From positions 62,001 through 126,000 of the forward strand of contig JAIXWG010000004.1 of the NCBI GenBank assembly GCA_027482245.1: DNA of 64,000 nucleotides, in the 5' to 3' direction. The notes under the pieces were generated by a model. That model did no database searches, was not told the DNA's origin, and saw nothing but the letters and a program-made list of their open reading frames with translations. Each line of letters opens with the position of its first letter. Within the stretch, counting starts at the first letter, position 1. The translations under genes were made by a program, and so were the position numbers. Below, one piece after another: positions 8,716 through 18,200 of this stretch. This DNA comes from Acetobacteraceae bacterium (GTDB taxonomy: Bacteria > Pseudomonadota > Alphaproteobacteria > Acetobacterales > Acetobacteraceae).

Positions 8716-10316
8716 CCCTTGGTCAGATACCGGAAGTCAGGCTCCCGGCACGGCCAGAACTGGTAGCCGCCGATGGTCCGCTGCATGGCCACGTCATGGA
8801 AGGGCTGCGCGATGGGGATGAATGGCACGTCGTGCATGCCGAGCTCGAGGAAGCCGCGGACATTCTCCGCATAGACCGCCGGGTCCTGCGTGAAGCGCGC
8901 GGCGTCGATCAGCCGGTCCATCGCCGGGTTCTGGTAGCTCGGGATGTTGAAGATCGAGTTGTTGCCGTGATAGTTCCAGAAGAAGAAGTAGTCCGGCCAG
9001 TCGAGCCAGCCGCCGAAGCGGTTGATCGCCATCGGCGCGGTCTTCTTGTTCAGCTCGCCGCGGAAATTGGCACCGGGGATCTTGTTCAGCTCCACCGTGA
9101 TGCCGAGCGGCGCCAGCGCCTCCTTCACCAGCACGGCCATCGGCTCCGCGATGGTCCCGGAGCCGGCGTCGAAGAGCAGGCTGGTGGTGAAGGGGCCGAC
9201 GCCCGATTCCGCCATCAGCGCGCGGGCGCGGGCGATGTTGGCGGTATAGGGGAAGGGCACCGGCCAGGTGAGGCGCGCGGGCGTGGAAGGCCCGCCATAC
9301 ATCGGCACGCCGCGCCCGAAGAGCGAGGCCTGCATGATCTGCTCATAGGGCATCGCCCAGGCCACGGCCTGGCGCAGCTTCACGTTGTTGAAGGGCGGGT
9401 TGGCGCTGTTCAGCGCGACATACCAGATCGCGTTCGGCACCGGCACGGCGGAGACGCGCACCCGCCCCGCCGCGGCGAGGTCCGCGAAGTCCTTGGGCGG
9501 CAGGCCATAGCTCATATCGGCATCGCCACGCTCCAGCAGCGCGCGGCGCGTGGAGGGGGAGGGGATGTCGCGCGCGATGACGCGGCGCAGCTTCGGCAGC
9601 GGGCCCGACTTCCAGTCGTCGTTCCGGACATAGATGGTCTCGGTGCCCGGACGCCAGGCCTCCACCTTGAAGGCGCCGCCGCCGGCGATGTTGTTCTTCA
9701 GGTATTCCTTCGCCCAGACATCGCCGCCCGAGTTGCGGATGGCGAGTTCGCTGTCGAAGACGAAGGGGATCGTGACCGCCAGGTTCGGCATGGTCAGCTT
9801 GTCCCGCCGCAGGAAGTCGATGCGGAAGGTCTTGTCGTCAACGGCGACGAACTGCTCCGGCTTCTCCAGGCTGCCGGCATTCATCTGGGTGGTGGCGAAG
9901 CCGCCGATGGAGACGGCGCGGTCGAGCGACCATTTCACATCTTTTGCCGTCACTGATCTTCCGCTGTGGAAGCGGGCATCGGCGCGCAGCTTGAAGGTCA
10001 CGCTCATGCCATCGCTGGCTTCCTGCCAGCTCTCGGCCAGCTCCGGCTCCAACGCGTTGATGTCGAAGCTGGTGGTGACGTCGTCGACGCGCTGGCGCTT
10101 GAAGCTGACGAGGCGGTCGTAGCAGTTCAGCGCGACGCCGTTCACCGGCTGGGACGAACCCAGACCCTGCATGTCGAGGCTGTTCGGCCCGTATTCCTGC
10201 ACCAGCAGCAGCGTCTCGTTCCGCGTCGGCGCCTGGGCCTTCGCCTCCCGGATCGCGGGTGCCGCCACCCCGGCCGCGACGGCCGGTAGGGCCTTGAGGA
10301 AGTCTCGGCGATCCAT
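8712..10316 (-). CDS. Peptide-type ABC transporter periplasmic binding protein with Tat signal
   Basis: A 534-residue family 5 extracellular solute-binding protein. The N-terminus MDRRDFLKALPAVAAG is a twin-arginine signal, and the mature part probably begins after AKAQA. ATG 10316 is chosen because a GGAGAG ribosome site lies just upstream and the Tat motif begins at residue 3; an upstream start at 10337 is possible. It heads the operon that continues through two permeases, two ATPases, AtzG and AtzE, so it should define what the amidohydrolase receives. The ligand is not evident from sequence. Confidence 0.88.
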   Translation of the reverse strand: MDRRDFLKALPAVAAGVAAPAIREAKAQAPTRNETLLLVQEYGPNSLDMQGLGSSQPVNGVALNCYDRLVSFKRQRVDDVTTSFDINALEPELAESWQEASDGMSVTFKLRADARFHSGRSVTAKDVKWSLDRAVSIGGFATTQMNAGSLEKPEQFVAVDDKTFRIDFLRRDKLTMPNLAVTIPFVFDSELAIRNSGGDVWAKEYLKNNIAGGGAFKVEAWRPGTETIYVRNDDWKSGPLPKLRRVIARDIPSPSTRRALLERGDADMSYGLPPKDFADLAAAGRVRVSAVPVPNAIWYVALNSANPPFNNVKLRQAVAWAMPYEQIMQASLFGRGVPMYGGPSTPARLTWPVPFPYTANIARARALMAESGVGPFTTSLLFDAGSGTIAEPMAVLVKEALAPLGITVELNKIPGANFRGELNKKTAPMAINRFGGWLDWPDYFFFWNYHGNNSIFNIPSYQNPAMDRLIDAARFTQDPAVYAENVRGFLELGMHDVPFIPIAQPFHDVAMQRTIGGYQFWPCREPDFRYLTKG

Positions 10317-10379
10317 CGCTGCTCTCCGCTTCGGCATGTCTGCCGAGGTGGCGGAGCAAGTGTTACGCCACGGCAAGCT

Positions 10380-12914
10380 TCAGGGGGCGGGGAGCCAGCG
10401 GTCCAGCTGGTCGCGGAAGGCCTGGATGGCGACCGGCCAGGCGGGCGCCGCCGCGCCTTCCTCGGCCGCGGCGGCGGAAAGCCCGGCCAGCCGCGCCGGA
10501 TCGATGGCCAGGTCGCGCAGCAGCGGCATCACCGCCGCGTCGTCGGCCACCAGCAGCGCGCCGCCGCCATCCACCAGCCCGGCGGCGGGGCTGCCCGCCG
10601 GCAGCACGGGCACGCAGCCCAGAAGCTGGGCATCCCGCACCGCGATCGGCGTCGCTTCCGCCGCTTCCGGCAGCAGCAGCAGGTCCGCCGCCGCCACCGC
10701 ATCGGCCAGCGTCTCCGCGATTCCGACGCCAAGCGGCGACAGGCGCCGCCGCAGCTTGCCGTCCAGCGCCTCCCCCACCGCGATCCAGTCGATCGGCAGC
10801 CCCGCCTGGCGCGTCGCCGCGACCAGCCGCAGCCGCGCCTCCACCACCGGGGCGGGGGTGGAGGGGCCGAGCAGCAGCGCCGCGCGCAGCAGGCCCTTGC
10901 GGCGGCTGCGCCGGGCGGTGACCAGGCGGTCCCGCTCCTCCGCCGTGATGGCCAGCGTGGCGGCGGGCGGCAGCAGGCAGAGCTTCGCCTCCGGCACGCC
11001 GGCGCCGCGCAGCCAGTCCACCAGGGCAGGGGAGGGCGCCAGCAGCAGGTCGTGCACATGCTCGAAGGCGAGCGCGAGGTAGGGGTGGCCGGTGCCGCGA
11101 CCCAACGCGGAGCGTTCCAGCGCGTGCAGATGCCCCACCACCTTCGTGCCCTGCTTGCGCAGGTCGCCTAGCACGGCGGAAAGCGCGGGCACATGGCTGC
11201 AGACCAGCACGTCCAGCTCCGTCAGCAGGCCGAGCAGCGGCGCTTCCGCCCCTTCCAGGTCGCCCGACAGCGCGATGCGCTGGCCGAGGAAGTCGTGCGG
11301 CCCTTCCTTCGGCAGCGCGCGGCCGAGGAAGGAGACGCTGTCGAAGGCGTCCCGCAGCCCGTCGCCGAGCGTGATGCCCGGCCGGTCCAGCACGAAGAGG
11401 TGCGTCGCGCAGCCCGTGCGGCGCAGCGCCGCCGCCAGGGCGGCGGCGACGCGGCCGACGCCATCCGCGATGCCGTCCGGCACCGCGAAGCCGATGTGCC
11501 GCCGCCCATCGGCGCCCCGCCGGCGTGGCATCACATGGTCCGCGCCCACCGCGGCGGCCAGGTAGTCCGCATAGCTGCGGATGGCGGGCGTGGCGCCCGC
11601 CTTGCGCCAGATCCAGCGGCGGCGCCGCGCCGGATCATGGTCCTGGCGCAGCCGCGCGGCGGTCGCGACGGGGGTGGGCGCATAGGCGCCGACCAGCAGC
11701 GCCTCCTCCGCGCAGGGGAAGCGCAGCAGCAGCCGGCCGAGCTGCGGGCTGTCCGCGTCCTCCGCCACCGCCGCGAGCCAGCCATTCGGCGTCTCCGCGC
11801 CCAGCGCTTCCCGCAGCGCGGCCTGGCCGGCGGCGAAGCCGATGGGGGCGGATGCCGGCGCCTGGACCGAGAGTCCCAGCGCGATGGCGCCGCGCGCGGC
11901 CTCCAGGTGGATCGCGACAGCCTGGTGCGTGGCGCAGAGCCGCTGCAGGTGCCAGAGCAGGTTGGCGAGGAGCCCCGCCTGGCGCAGCGCCGCCACCGCC
12001 GGGGCGGGCAGCCAGACGGCATAGGGGGGCGTGCCCAGCGTCTCCGGCTCCACCTCCTCCGCTGCGAAGGATTCGGCGTGCTGGTCCAGCGTCATGCGGC
12101 GCGGGGCGGCGTCCACGTCGCTGAACCACTGCACCTCCCCGCCCGCATCGGTGAAGAGCGCGAAGCGGGGCGCTTCCTCATGCTCCCAGGCCAGCAGGTT
12201 GCGGAGCGAATGCAGGTCGCGGTGCTTCTCCCGCATATAGGCCAGGATGCCGGCGCGCTGGCGGTTGCTATCGCGCAGCATGCTCTCCGCGCGCTGACGG
12301 TATTCCAGGCCGAAGCTGGGGTGGCAGCGGCCCCGGAAGCCGCGCGCCAGCGCCTGCATCCAGAACTCCCAGTCCTCGTAGCCCGCCTTCATCGTCTCGT
12401 CGAAGCGGATGCCAGCGTCGAAGACGCGGCGATGCACCAGGCTGCCGGCCTCGCAGATGTTGTCGAAGGTGACATGGGCCAGGCGGGAATAGGGGGCCTG
12501 GTAGTTGCCGGACCATTCGATCCCGAACTTGTCGATGCTGGGATAGACCCAGTCCACGCCGGCCTGGCGCAGCAGGCCGATGGCGTTGCCCATGGCGGTC
12601 GGCGTCAGCCGGTTGTCGGCGTCCAGGAAGTAGATCGCCTCCAGCCCCGGCCAGGCGCGCAGCGCGTAGTCGATGCCGAAATTGCGGGCGGAGGAGAGAC
12701 CGCCATTGCGCTTGCGGAGGTAGGTGACGCGTTCCTCCGCCATCGCATAGGCGCTGCCGATGGTGCGCGTTTCCTCATAGGGGCAGCCATCATCGACGAT
12801 GACGATGGCGATCGGCACGCCGCCCCGCTGCGCCAGCGCGGCATCCAGCGCTTCCGGCAGCAGGCCCGGATGCTTGAAGACCGGGACGATGATGGCGATG
12901 GCCGGGGGGATCAT
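10380..12914 (-). CDS. Two-domain glycosyltransferase (GT2 fused to a GT4-like domain)
   Basis: An 844-residue protein. Residues 1 to about 230 form a GT-A domain of family GT2, with VIVDDG at 38-43, a DAD metal site at 98-100 and GYEDWEFWMQAL as the acceptor-side motif. A linker of about 250 residues has no clear family. From about residue 490 there is a GT-B-like domain with GFAVPDGIADGVGRVAAAL, a central VLVCSHVPALSAVL strand and a late LLLLPEAAEATPIAVRDA region resembling the E-x7-E zone of GT4. Both activities could act in one surface-glycan chain. Neighbours on the same strand are large glycan-associated proteins. The GT2 part is certain; the second domain is a family-level guess. Confidence 0.8.
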   Translation of the reverse strand: MIPPAIAIIVPVFKHPGLLPEALDAALAQRGGVPIAIVIVDDGCPYEETRTIGSAYAMAEERVTYLRKRNGGLSSARNFGIDYALRAWPGLEAIYFLDADNRLTPTAMGNAIGLLRQAGVDWVYPSIDKFGIEWSGNYQAPYSRLAHVTFDNICEAGSLVHRRVFDAGIRFDETMKAGYEDWEFWMQALARGFRGRCHPSFGLEYRQRAESMLRDSNRQRAGILAYMREKHRDLHSLRNLLAWEHEEAPRFALFTDAGGEVQWFSDVDAAPRRMTLDQHAESFAAEEVEPETLGTPPYAVWLPAPAVAALRQAGLLANLLWHLQRLCATHQAVAIHLEAARGAIALGLSVQAPASAPIGFAAGQAALREALGAETPNGWLAAVAEDADSPQLGRLLLRFPCAEEALLVGAYAPTPVATAARLRQDHDPARRRRWIWRKAGATPAIRSYADYLAAAVGADHVMPRRRGADGRRHIGFAVPDGIADGVGRVAAALAAALRRTGCATHLFVLDRPGITLGDGLRDAFDSVSFLGRALPKEGPHDFLGQRIALSGDLEGAEAPLLGLLTELDVLVCSHVPALSAVLGDLRKQGTKVVGHLHALERSALGRGTGHPYLALAFEHVHDLLLAPSPALVDWLRGAGVPEAKLCLLPPAATLAITAEERDRLVTARRSRRKGLLRAALLLGPSTPAPVVEARLRLVAATRQAGLPIDWIAVGEALDGKLRRRLSPLGVGIAETLADAVAAADLLLLPEAAEATPIAVRDAQLLGCVPVLPAGSPAAGLVDGGGALLVADDAAVMPLLRDLAIDPARLAGLSAAAAEEGAAAPAWPVAIQAFRDQLDRWLPAP

Positions 12915-12974
12915 GCCGTTCAGGATTTGCCGCCGGCTGGGTTGCCGCCGCCGCGCGGCGATTGCAAGCCCTGA

Positions 12975-14975
12975 TCAGGCGGAGATGCGCAGCCCCGTGC
13001 ACGCGACGGAGAGGGTGCGGCTGTCCCCGGGCGGCTGCTGCGCGCGGCCGAAGGCGAGGTCCAGCACCACCGTCCGGTCCCGGCGACGCGCCGCCTGGGG
13101 CAGGGGGATCACCACCGTCAGCCCGGCTTCCGCCGTGCCCGCCACATTGGCCCGGGTCGGCACGCCGTTCACGGCGCAGGTGATGCTGCCCTCCGTCAGC
13201 CCCGGCACGACGGCGGCGATCAGCACCTCGATCCGCGTGGCGTGGCGGGAGACGGTGTCGAGCTTGAGGTTCACATCCGCCCCGAGCCACCGCCAGCTGT
13301 GTTCCCCGCTGCCTTCCAGCGCGTGGAAGCCGGTGCCGCGGAAGTCCCGCGCGGGCAGGAAGGCCTCCGCCACCTCCGTCTCATCGGCCTCCGTCACCAC
13401 GGGGGCGAGGGGGGAGGGCATCGCGGGCTGCTCCGCCGCGGCGCCGGCGGCCTGCGCGGCGGCCACGGTGGCGCGAAGGCCGCCGATGCGGGCGCGGGGC
13501 GGCGTGCCCTCGGCGCCCGCCACCCGGCGTGTCAGCACGAAGAGGTCGCGCGGCCCGGCGCCTTCGGCCTGGAACAGGCGCAGCGGCGCCAGCCCGTCCT
13601 CATCCGCCATCACCCAGCCCGACCAGCCGATGGAAGGCGTGTCGTGGCGCGCCAGGTCCAGCGCCTCCGCCGCCGTGGTCGCGGCGGCGATGGCGAAGTC
13701 CACGGGCTCCGTCACCTCCCCCACGATCCGGCCGTTGGCCTGCGCCACCAGCGTGCCGGCCGGCAGCGCCCCGGCCATGCGGCCGAGCGTGACGCCGGCG
13801 CGGGCGGGGTCGCAGGGCAGGCTGTCATCATCCAGCGCGCGTCGCGTCGCGGTGGCGCCGTCGCGCGACAGCTCGATCGCCTCCGGCAGCAGGGAGACTT
13901 CCTCCCACCCCTGGCCGAGGTCGTCGCTGCCCTCCGCATGGTCGATCCCGGTGACGGGGGGCATCACGCCGGGCAGGCCGGTCCAGACCCGGAAGGCCAG
14001 GCTGCGCGGGGCGAGTGGCATGCCGTCCTCCCCGTTCACGCGGAAGGCGGGCAGCGGCTGGTTGCCGCCGAGGGAGAGGGCGATGGTGCCTTCCGGCACC
14101 TCCACGGACAGGCGCAGCGTGCGGGACAGGCCGGTGAGCGCGCGTTCCAGCCCCAGCACCTGCCAGCCCGGCTTGAGCCGCGCGGTCGGCAGCCGCCAGG
14201 TGGCGCGTTCCTGCCCATCCTCCAGGCTCGTCAGCCGCACCACCAGCAGCGCGTCGCGGTCGGTGGGCGCGGCGTCCAGGTGCAGCGCGATGGCGCTGAC
14301 GCCGCGGCTGGCGATGGGTAGCAGCTGGGTCAGGCCGCCGAGATTGGCGCCACGGCCGATCCGGATCGCCGCATCCTCGCCCCCGGCCGGCTCCTCCGCG
14401 AAAACCTGGTCGAAATCCTGCCGGTTGTCCCGCGCCACATAGGCTTCCAGCTGCGCGAGCCGGGACTGGTGATCCTCATGCGCCGCGCGCATCTGGCTGA
14501 GGCTGCGGAGCGATCCCGTGAGCATCGCCGCCTGCCGGCGCAGCACCGCGGTGGTGCCGGAGACGACGGCGGTGGCGAGGCCCATGGCATCGCCGGGCTG
14601 CATCCGGGCAATGGCGGGCACGGTATCGCCGCCGGGCGCCGTGTCGATCGCCAGGCGCAGCGCGGCCTCTCCGTCATCGGTGAAGGCGATGGCGGCGACG
14701 CAGAGCGGCGGCAGGGCGGGCAGGGGGAAGCGGTTGCCCTCCGCGTGCAGCAGAAGGCCGGCAGCCGGGTCGTGCTCGATCGCCAGTACCGGCACCGGCA
14801 CCGCCAGCACGTCGCGCGCCAGGCCCCATTCCACCGCGGCGATCAGCAGCACCGGTTCGCGCATCGCGGCCACGAGGGAGGCCGGCAGCGCGGGCGCGTT
14901 CGCGCCGGCGGCGCCGGCCCCGGAAAAGGCCAGCAACGCCTGGTCGCCACTCGGCGGATGTTGCGCGATCAACAT
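12975..14975 (-). CDS. Large protein of unknown function in the glycan cluster
   Basis: I do not recognise this 666-residue protein. It has no signal peptide or membrane helix. Residues 1-135 look like an alpha/beta or beta domain, and 136-183 form a probable coiled coil (LRSLSQMRAAHEDHQSRLAQ). The rest is beta-rich with a final segment (TGFHALEGSGEHSWRWLG onward) resembling carbohydrate-binding beta-sandwich modules seen in large glycosyltransferases. It lies between two glycosyltransferase genes on the same strand, so a role in binding, measuring or exporting a glycan is the simplest guess. A GATAAT -10-like box lies at 15026-15031 upstream. Confidence 0.7.
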   Translation of the reverse strand: MLIAQHPPSGDQALLAFSGAGAAGANAPALPASLVAAMREPVLLIAAVEWGLARDVLAVPVPVLAIEHDPAAGLLLHAEGNRFPLPALPPLCVAAIAFTDDGEAALRLAIDTAPGGDTVPAIARMQPGDAMGLATAVVSGTTAVLRRQAAMLTGSLRSLSQMRAAHEDHQSRLAQLEAYVARDNRQDFDQVFAEEPAGGEDAAIRIGRGANLGGLTQLLPIASRGVSAIALHLDAAPTDRDALLVVRLTSLEDGQERATWRLPTARLKPGWQVLGLERALTGLSRTLRLSVEVPEGTIALSLGGNQPLPAFRVNGEDGMPLAPRSLAFRVWTGLPGVMPPVTGIDHAEGSDDLGQGWEEVSLLPEAIELSRDGATATRRALDDDSLPCDPARAGVTLGRMAGALPAGTLVAQANGRIVGEVTEPVDFAIAAATTAAEALDLARHDTPSIGWSGWVMADEDGLAPLRLFQAEGAGPRDLFVLTRRVAGAEGTPPRARIGGLRATVAAAQAAGAAAEQPAMPSPLAPVVTEADETEVAEAFLPARDFRGTGFHALEGSGEHSWRWLGADVNLKLDTVSRHATRIEVLIAAVVPGLTEGSITCAVNGVPTRANVAGTAEAGLTVVIPLPQAARRRDRTVVLDLAFGRAQQPPGDSRTLSVACTGLRISA

Positions 14976-15284
14976 GGGGGCTGCTGTCGAACTCGTGACC
15001 GATGAGGGGAGGCTAGGCCCGGCGAATTATCGTGAAAAGTCTTTATTTAGAGACTCAGCCATGTCGGCCATGGGGGGTCGGCACGGCCAGGTTGCTGAGA
15101 AGTGCCGGCGGCCGTGCCGATGGCAAGGGGCGCGATGCCGACGACGTCATGGCAGCCTGGTAGCGCCTTGTTAATGCAACATTGCCGGTGGCGCACTCCG
15201 GTGCCGCCACTGGCCAGCGGGGGCGACGATGTCCCCTGGGTCACGGCGAAGTGATCCACGAATCTTATTTTCGGGACTCTGATG
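14976..15284. other. 309-base gap without a gene; likely promoter region for the 666-residue protein gene
   Basis: The segment is visibly richer in A and T than its surroundings at 15021-15056 and 15253-15275. On the - strand a GATAAT box (15031 to 15026) sits 51 bases before the ATG at 14975, without a good -35 box. An inverted repeat AGTCT-8 bases-AGACT lies at 15038-15055 directly upstream of that box and could be an operator. I see no convincing terminator after the giant gene that ends at 15285 and no credible small gene. Confidence 0.4.
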
Positions 15285-18200
15285 TCACGCGGCACGGGAC
15301 GACGCGGGGAGGAAGCCATCGGGCCCGAGTTGGACCGACAGCCCTTCCTGCGCGAAGGCGCCGGCGCTTTCCGCCACCATGGCGGCGTAGCGCTTGTATT
15401 CTGCCGCGCCGTTGTAGTGCTGGCCGCGGCTGATCTCCTCCAAGATCTTCCGGCGGAAGCCGGCGTGGTACTTGAAGTGCGCGAAGACCGCCGGCTGGCG
15501 GGACAGGCGGATATTGGCCGCGCTGTGGATGCCCTCGCTGACGCGAATCCAGGGCTGGTAGCGGAACATCGCCACCTTCTCCGCCACGAAGCCGTTCGGT
15601 TCGCTGTCCGGCAGCAGCCGGTGGCGCAGGGCGGAGACCTGCTGGCAGCGGTTGCTGTAGTAGCAGCTGGTCAGCCGGAAGGCCTCCACCGGCTGGCGAT
15701 CCATCCAGGTCGCGGCCTCGAAGGGCGGGCGGGCGCTGAAGTCCGCCTCCTCCAGCGGGCCGGCGGGGTACATGTCCACCATCCACAGCGGCACGGCGTT
15801 GGCGCGCTCAGCCTCCACCGCCGCGACCAGCTCCGCCAGGCTGCGGTGGCGCCAGCCCGGGTAGATCAGGAACTCGTCCGCATCCGCCACCACCGCCCAG
15901 CGGCTGACGAAGTGGTGCGCCAGCACCGTCTGCTGCCAGGTCACGCCGTAGTGGGAGGTGCGGTATTCGCCGGCGGCCGAATAGACGACGACATCGGGCT
16001 GCGCGAGCAGCCATTCCCGCGACCCGTCATCCGACGCGTTGTCCACGGCGTAGAAGGCCCGCACGCCGATCGACCGATAGTGGTCCAGCAGGTGCGGCAG
16101 CATCGTCATCTCGTTGCGCGCCGCCAGCACCACGCCGATCGGCTCCGCCTGCGCGCGGGCCAGCACCTCCCCGTCGCTCAGCAGTTCCAGCTGGTGGTGG
16201 GTGTGGTCGGTGCCGACGGAGGCGAAGCTGGGCCAGAGCTTCTTCGGGCTGAGGTCGAGCTGCCCGCGCAGCGCATGCGCCCGCGCCTGGTCGCGGTCGA
16301 GGTCGAGATGCGCGACCTTGGCGGGGCCGAGCGCGCTCGGGAAGAAGGTGTTCTCGTAGATCCCGATGGGGTGGGCGGCGCCGAAGGTGCGGCGGCGCTG
16401 GTAGCTTTCGTATTCCGTGTTGTCGGGAAGGATGTCCTCCATGGCCAGCAGGTCGCCGACCAGCTTGTCCTCCATGAAGGACCGCGCGATCAGCCGCTGC
16501 CCGTCCCGCCGCGCCGCCGCCGCGACCAGCCGCCCCATGGCGTAGCGGGAGAGGGAATAGACGCCGCCGCCATCGCAGTAGCGCGACGGTTCGGGCGACC
16601 GGTCGATGCTGCGGGCGCGGTCGCTGCTGGACTTCAGGTGGTGCCAGACGCGGTCCGTGCCGCCGATGGCGCGTTCCAGCACGCGGCCGTGGTAGTGGTG
16701 CGCCCGATAGTCCAGCGTGCCGAAGTAGTTCTCCGCGCTCAGGTAGCAGTCGTCATCGATCTTGATGAGGTATTGCGCGTCGGTGTTGGCGTGGACCCAT
16801 TCCACCATCCGCAGCGTCTTCTGGGGCAGGTCCTCGTAGCTGTCGGACACGGCGAGCCGCAGCACGTCGCCATCCAGCCGGTCGTCGCCATCGCCCACGA
16901 TGACGATGCAGCGCGCGCCGATCGCGGCCAGGTCGTGCATCCAGGTCTCCCGGATCGCGGCCACGCGGCTGTCCAGGTACTTGTTGCAGGAATAGACGCA
17001 GACGATGACGTCGCCGGCCAGCGCGGCGGGGTCGAAGGCGATGGCGGGGCGCGACACCGGCGTCAGCGCCCGGTCGTGCAGGTGGCGGAAGCGCAGGTGG
17101 ATGGCATCCTTCAGCGCCTGCAGCGCCGTCACGGCTTCCGCCATCTCCGGCATCCGCTGGCCTTCCAGCACATGCAGCAGGCGGGCGAGGCCGGCCAGCA
17201 GCGGCGCCGGCAGGTGCCGCGCGCCGCCTTCCTCCACCGCCTGGGTCATCGCCGCGGCGAAGCGCCGCACCAGCGCGCGGCCGATCGGCGCGGCGCCGGG
17301 GTGCTGCACGGCCGCCTGGCGCACCGCCATCAGGCTCAGCATGTCGGCGCCCACATGCAGGTAGCGCGGATCGGCCAGCATCGCCGCCAGCTCCCGCGCC
17401 TCCGCCGCCGCCGGCGGCATTTCCGGCGACATCAGCAGCCGGCATAGCGCGCGCTGCGCCTGGTCCGTCATGCCCCGGGGCTGGGGCCGCATCTCCCGCA
17501 GCATGTCGCGCAGCGCATCCGGCGCGATGCCAAGGCCCGAGAGGCCCCCCGGCGCCGGCAGGCCGGGCATCGCCGCGATCCGCACGCCGTCGCGCGGATC
17601 GATCGCGACGAGGTCCGCGAGCAGCCGCCCGAGCGTGCCGGGGTTGGCCGTGCTGCCGGCCCGCAGCCCATGCGCGGCAAGCTCACGCTGCCAGATCACC
17701 GCTTCCGGATTGCCGTGCCCGCGGAAGAACTGCAGCGCGCCATGCAGCGTGCCGAGCCGCTGGTCCACCCGCGCGGGATCGCCGAGCCCGGCCTCCAGCT
17801 GCCGGAAGCGGCGATGGGCGACGGCAAGCTGCGTATCCTGCCCCGCTTCGCGCCGCGCCGGCCCGCTGCTCCACTTCGACCAGAAGGATGGCGAGAGCCC
17901 GTAATGGCGCAGCGCCGCCCGCACCATGTCCTGCGCCAGGTAGTCCGGCATCAGGTGCCGGCGGTCCATCAGCAGGACCAGCGCTTCCACCAGATGGCGG
18001 TCATGCAGGCGGGAGAACCATTCGCCCTTGAAGGCGTCGAGCAGTGCGAGGAAGGCGTAGCGGAAGCGTTCCAGCTCCGCCTCCGCCACGGCGCCCTCCG
18101 CCGCCCGCCCTTCCAGGTGGCGCAGCGCGAAGCCGATGCAGGCGGTGTTGATCCAGCCCTGCATGCTGCCCGCCAGGCGATACAGCGCATCGGTCGCCCG

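Noticed and set aside
11193..12974. A 593-codon + strand frame antisense to the GT2/GT4-like gene
   Set aside because: Low-complexity Arg/Gln/Ala translation without motifs; the opposite strand has strong glycosyltransferase motifs.
15282..17447. A 721-codon + strand open frame antisense to the GT31/GT2 part
   Set aside because: The translation has no recognisable domain and mirrors the codon bias of the real - strand gene.
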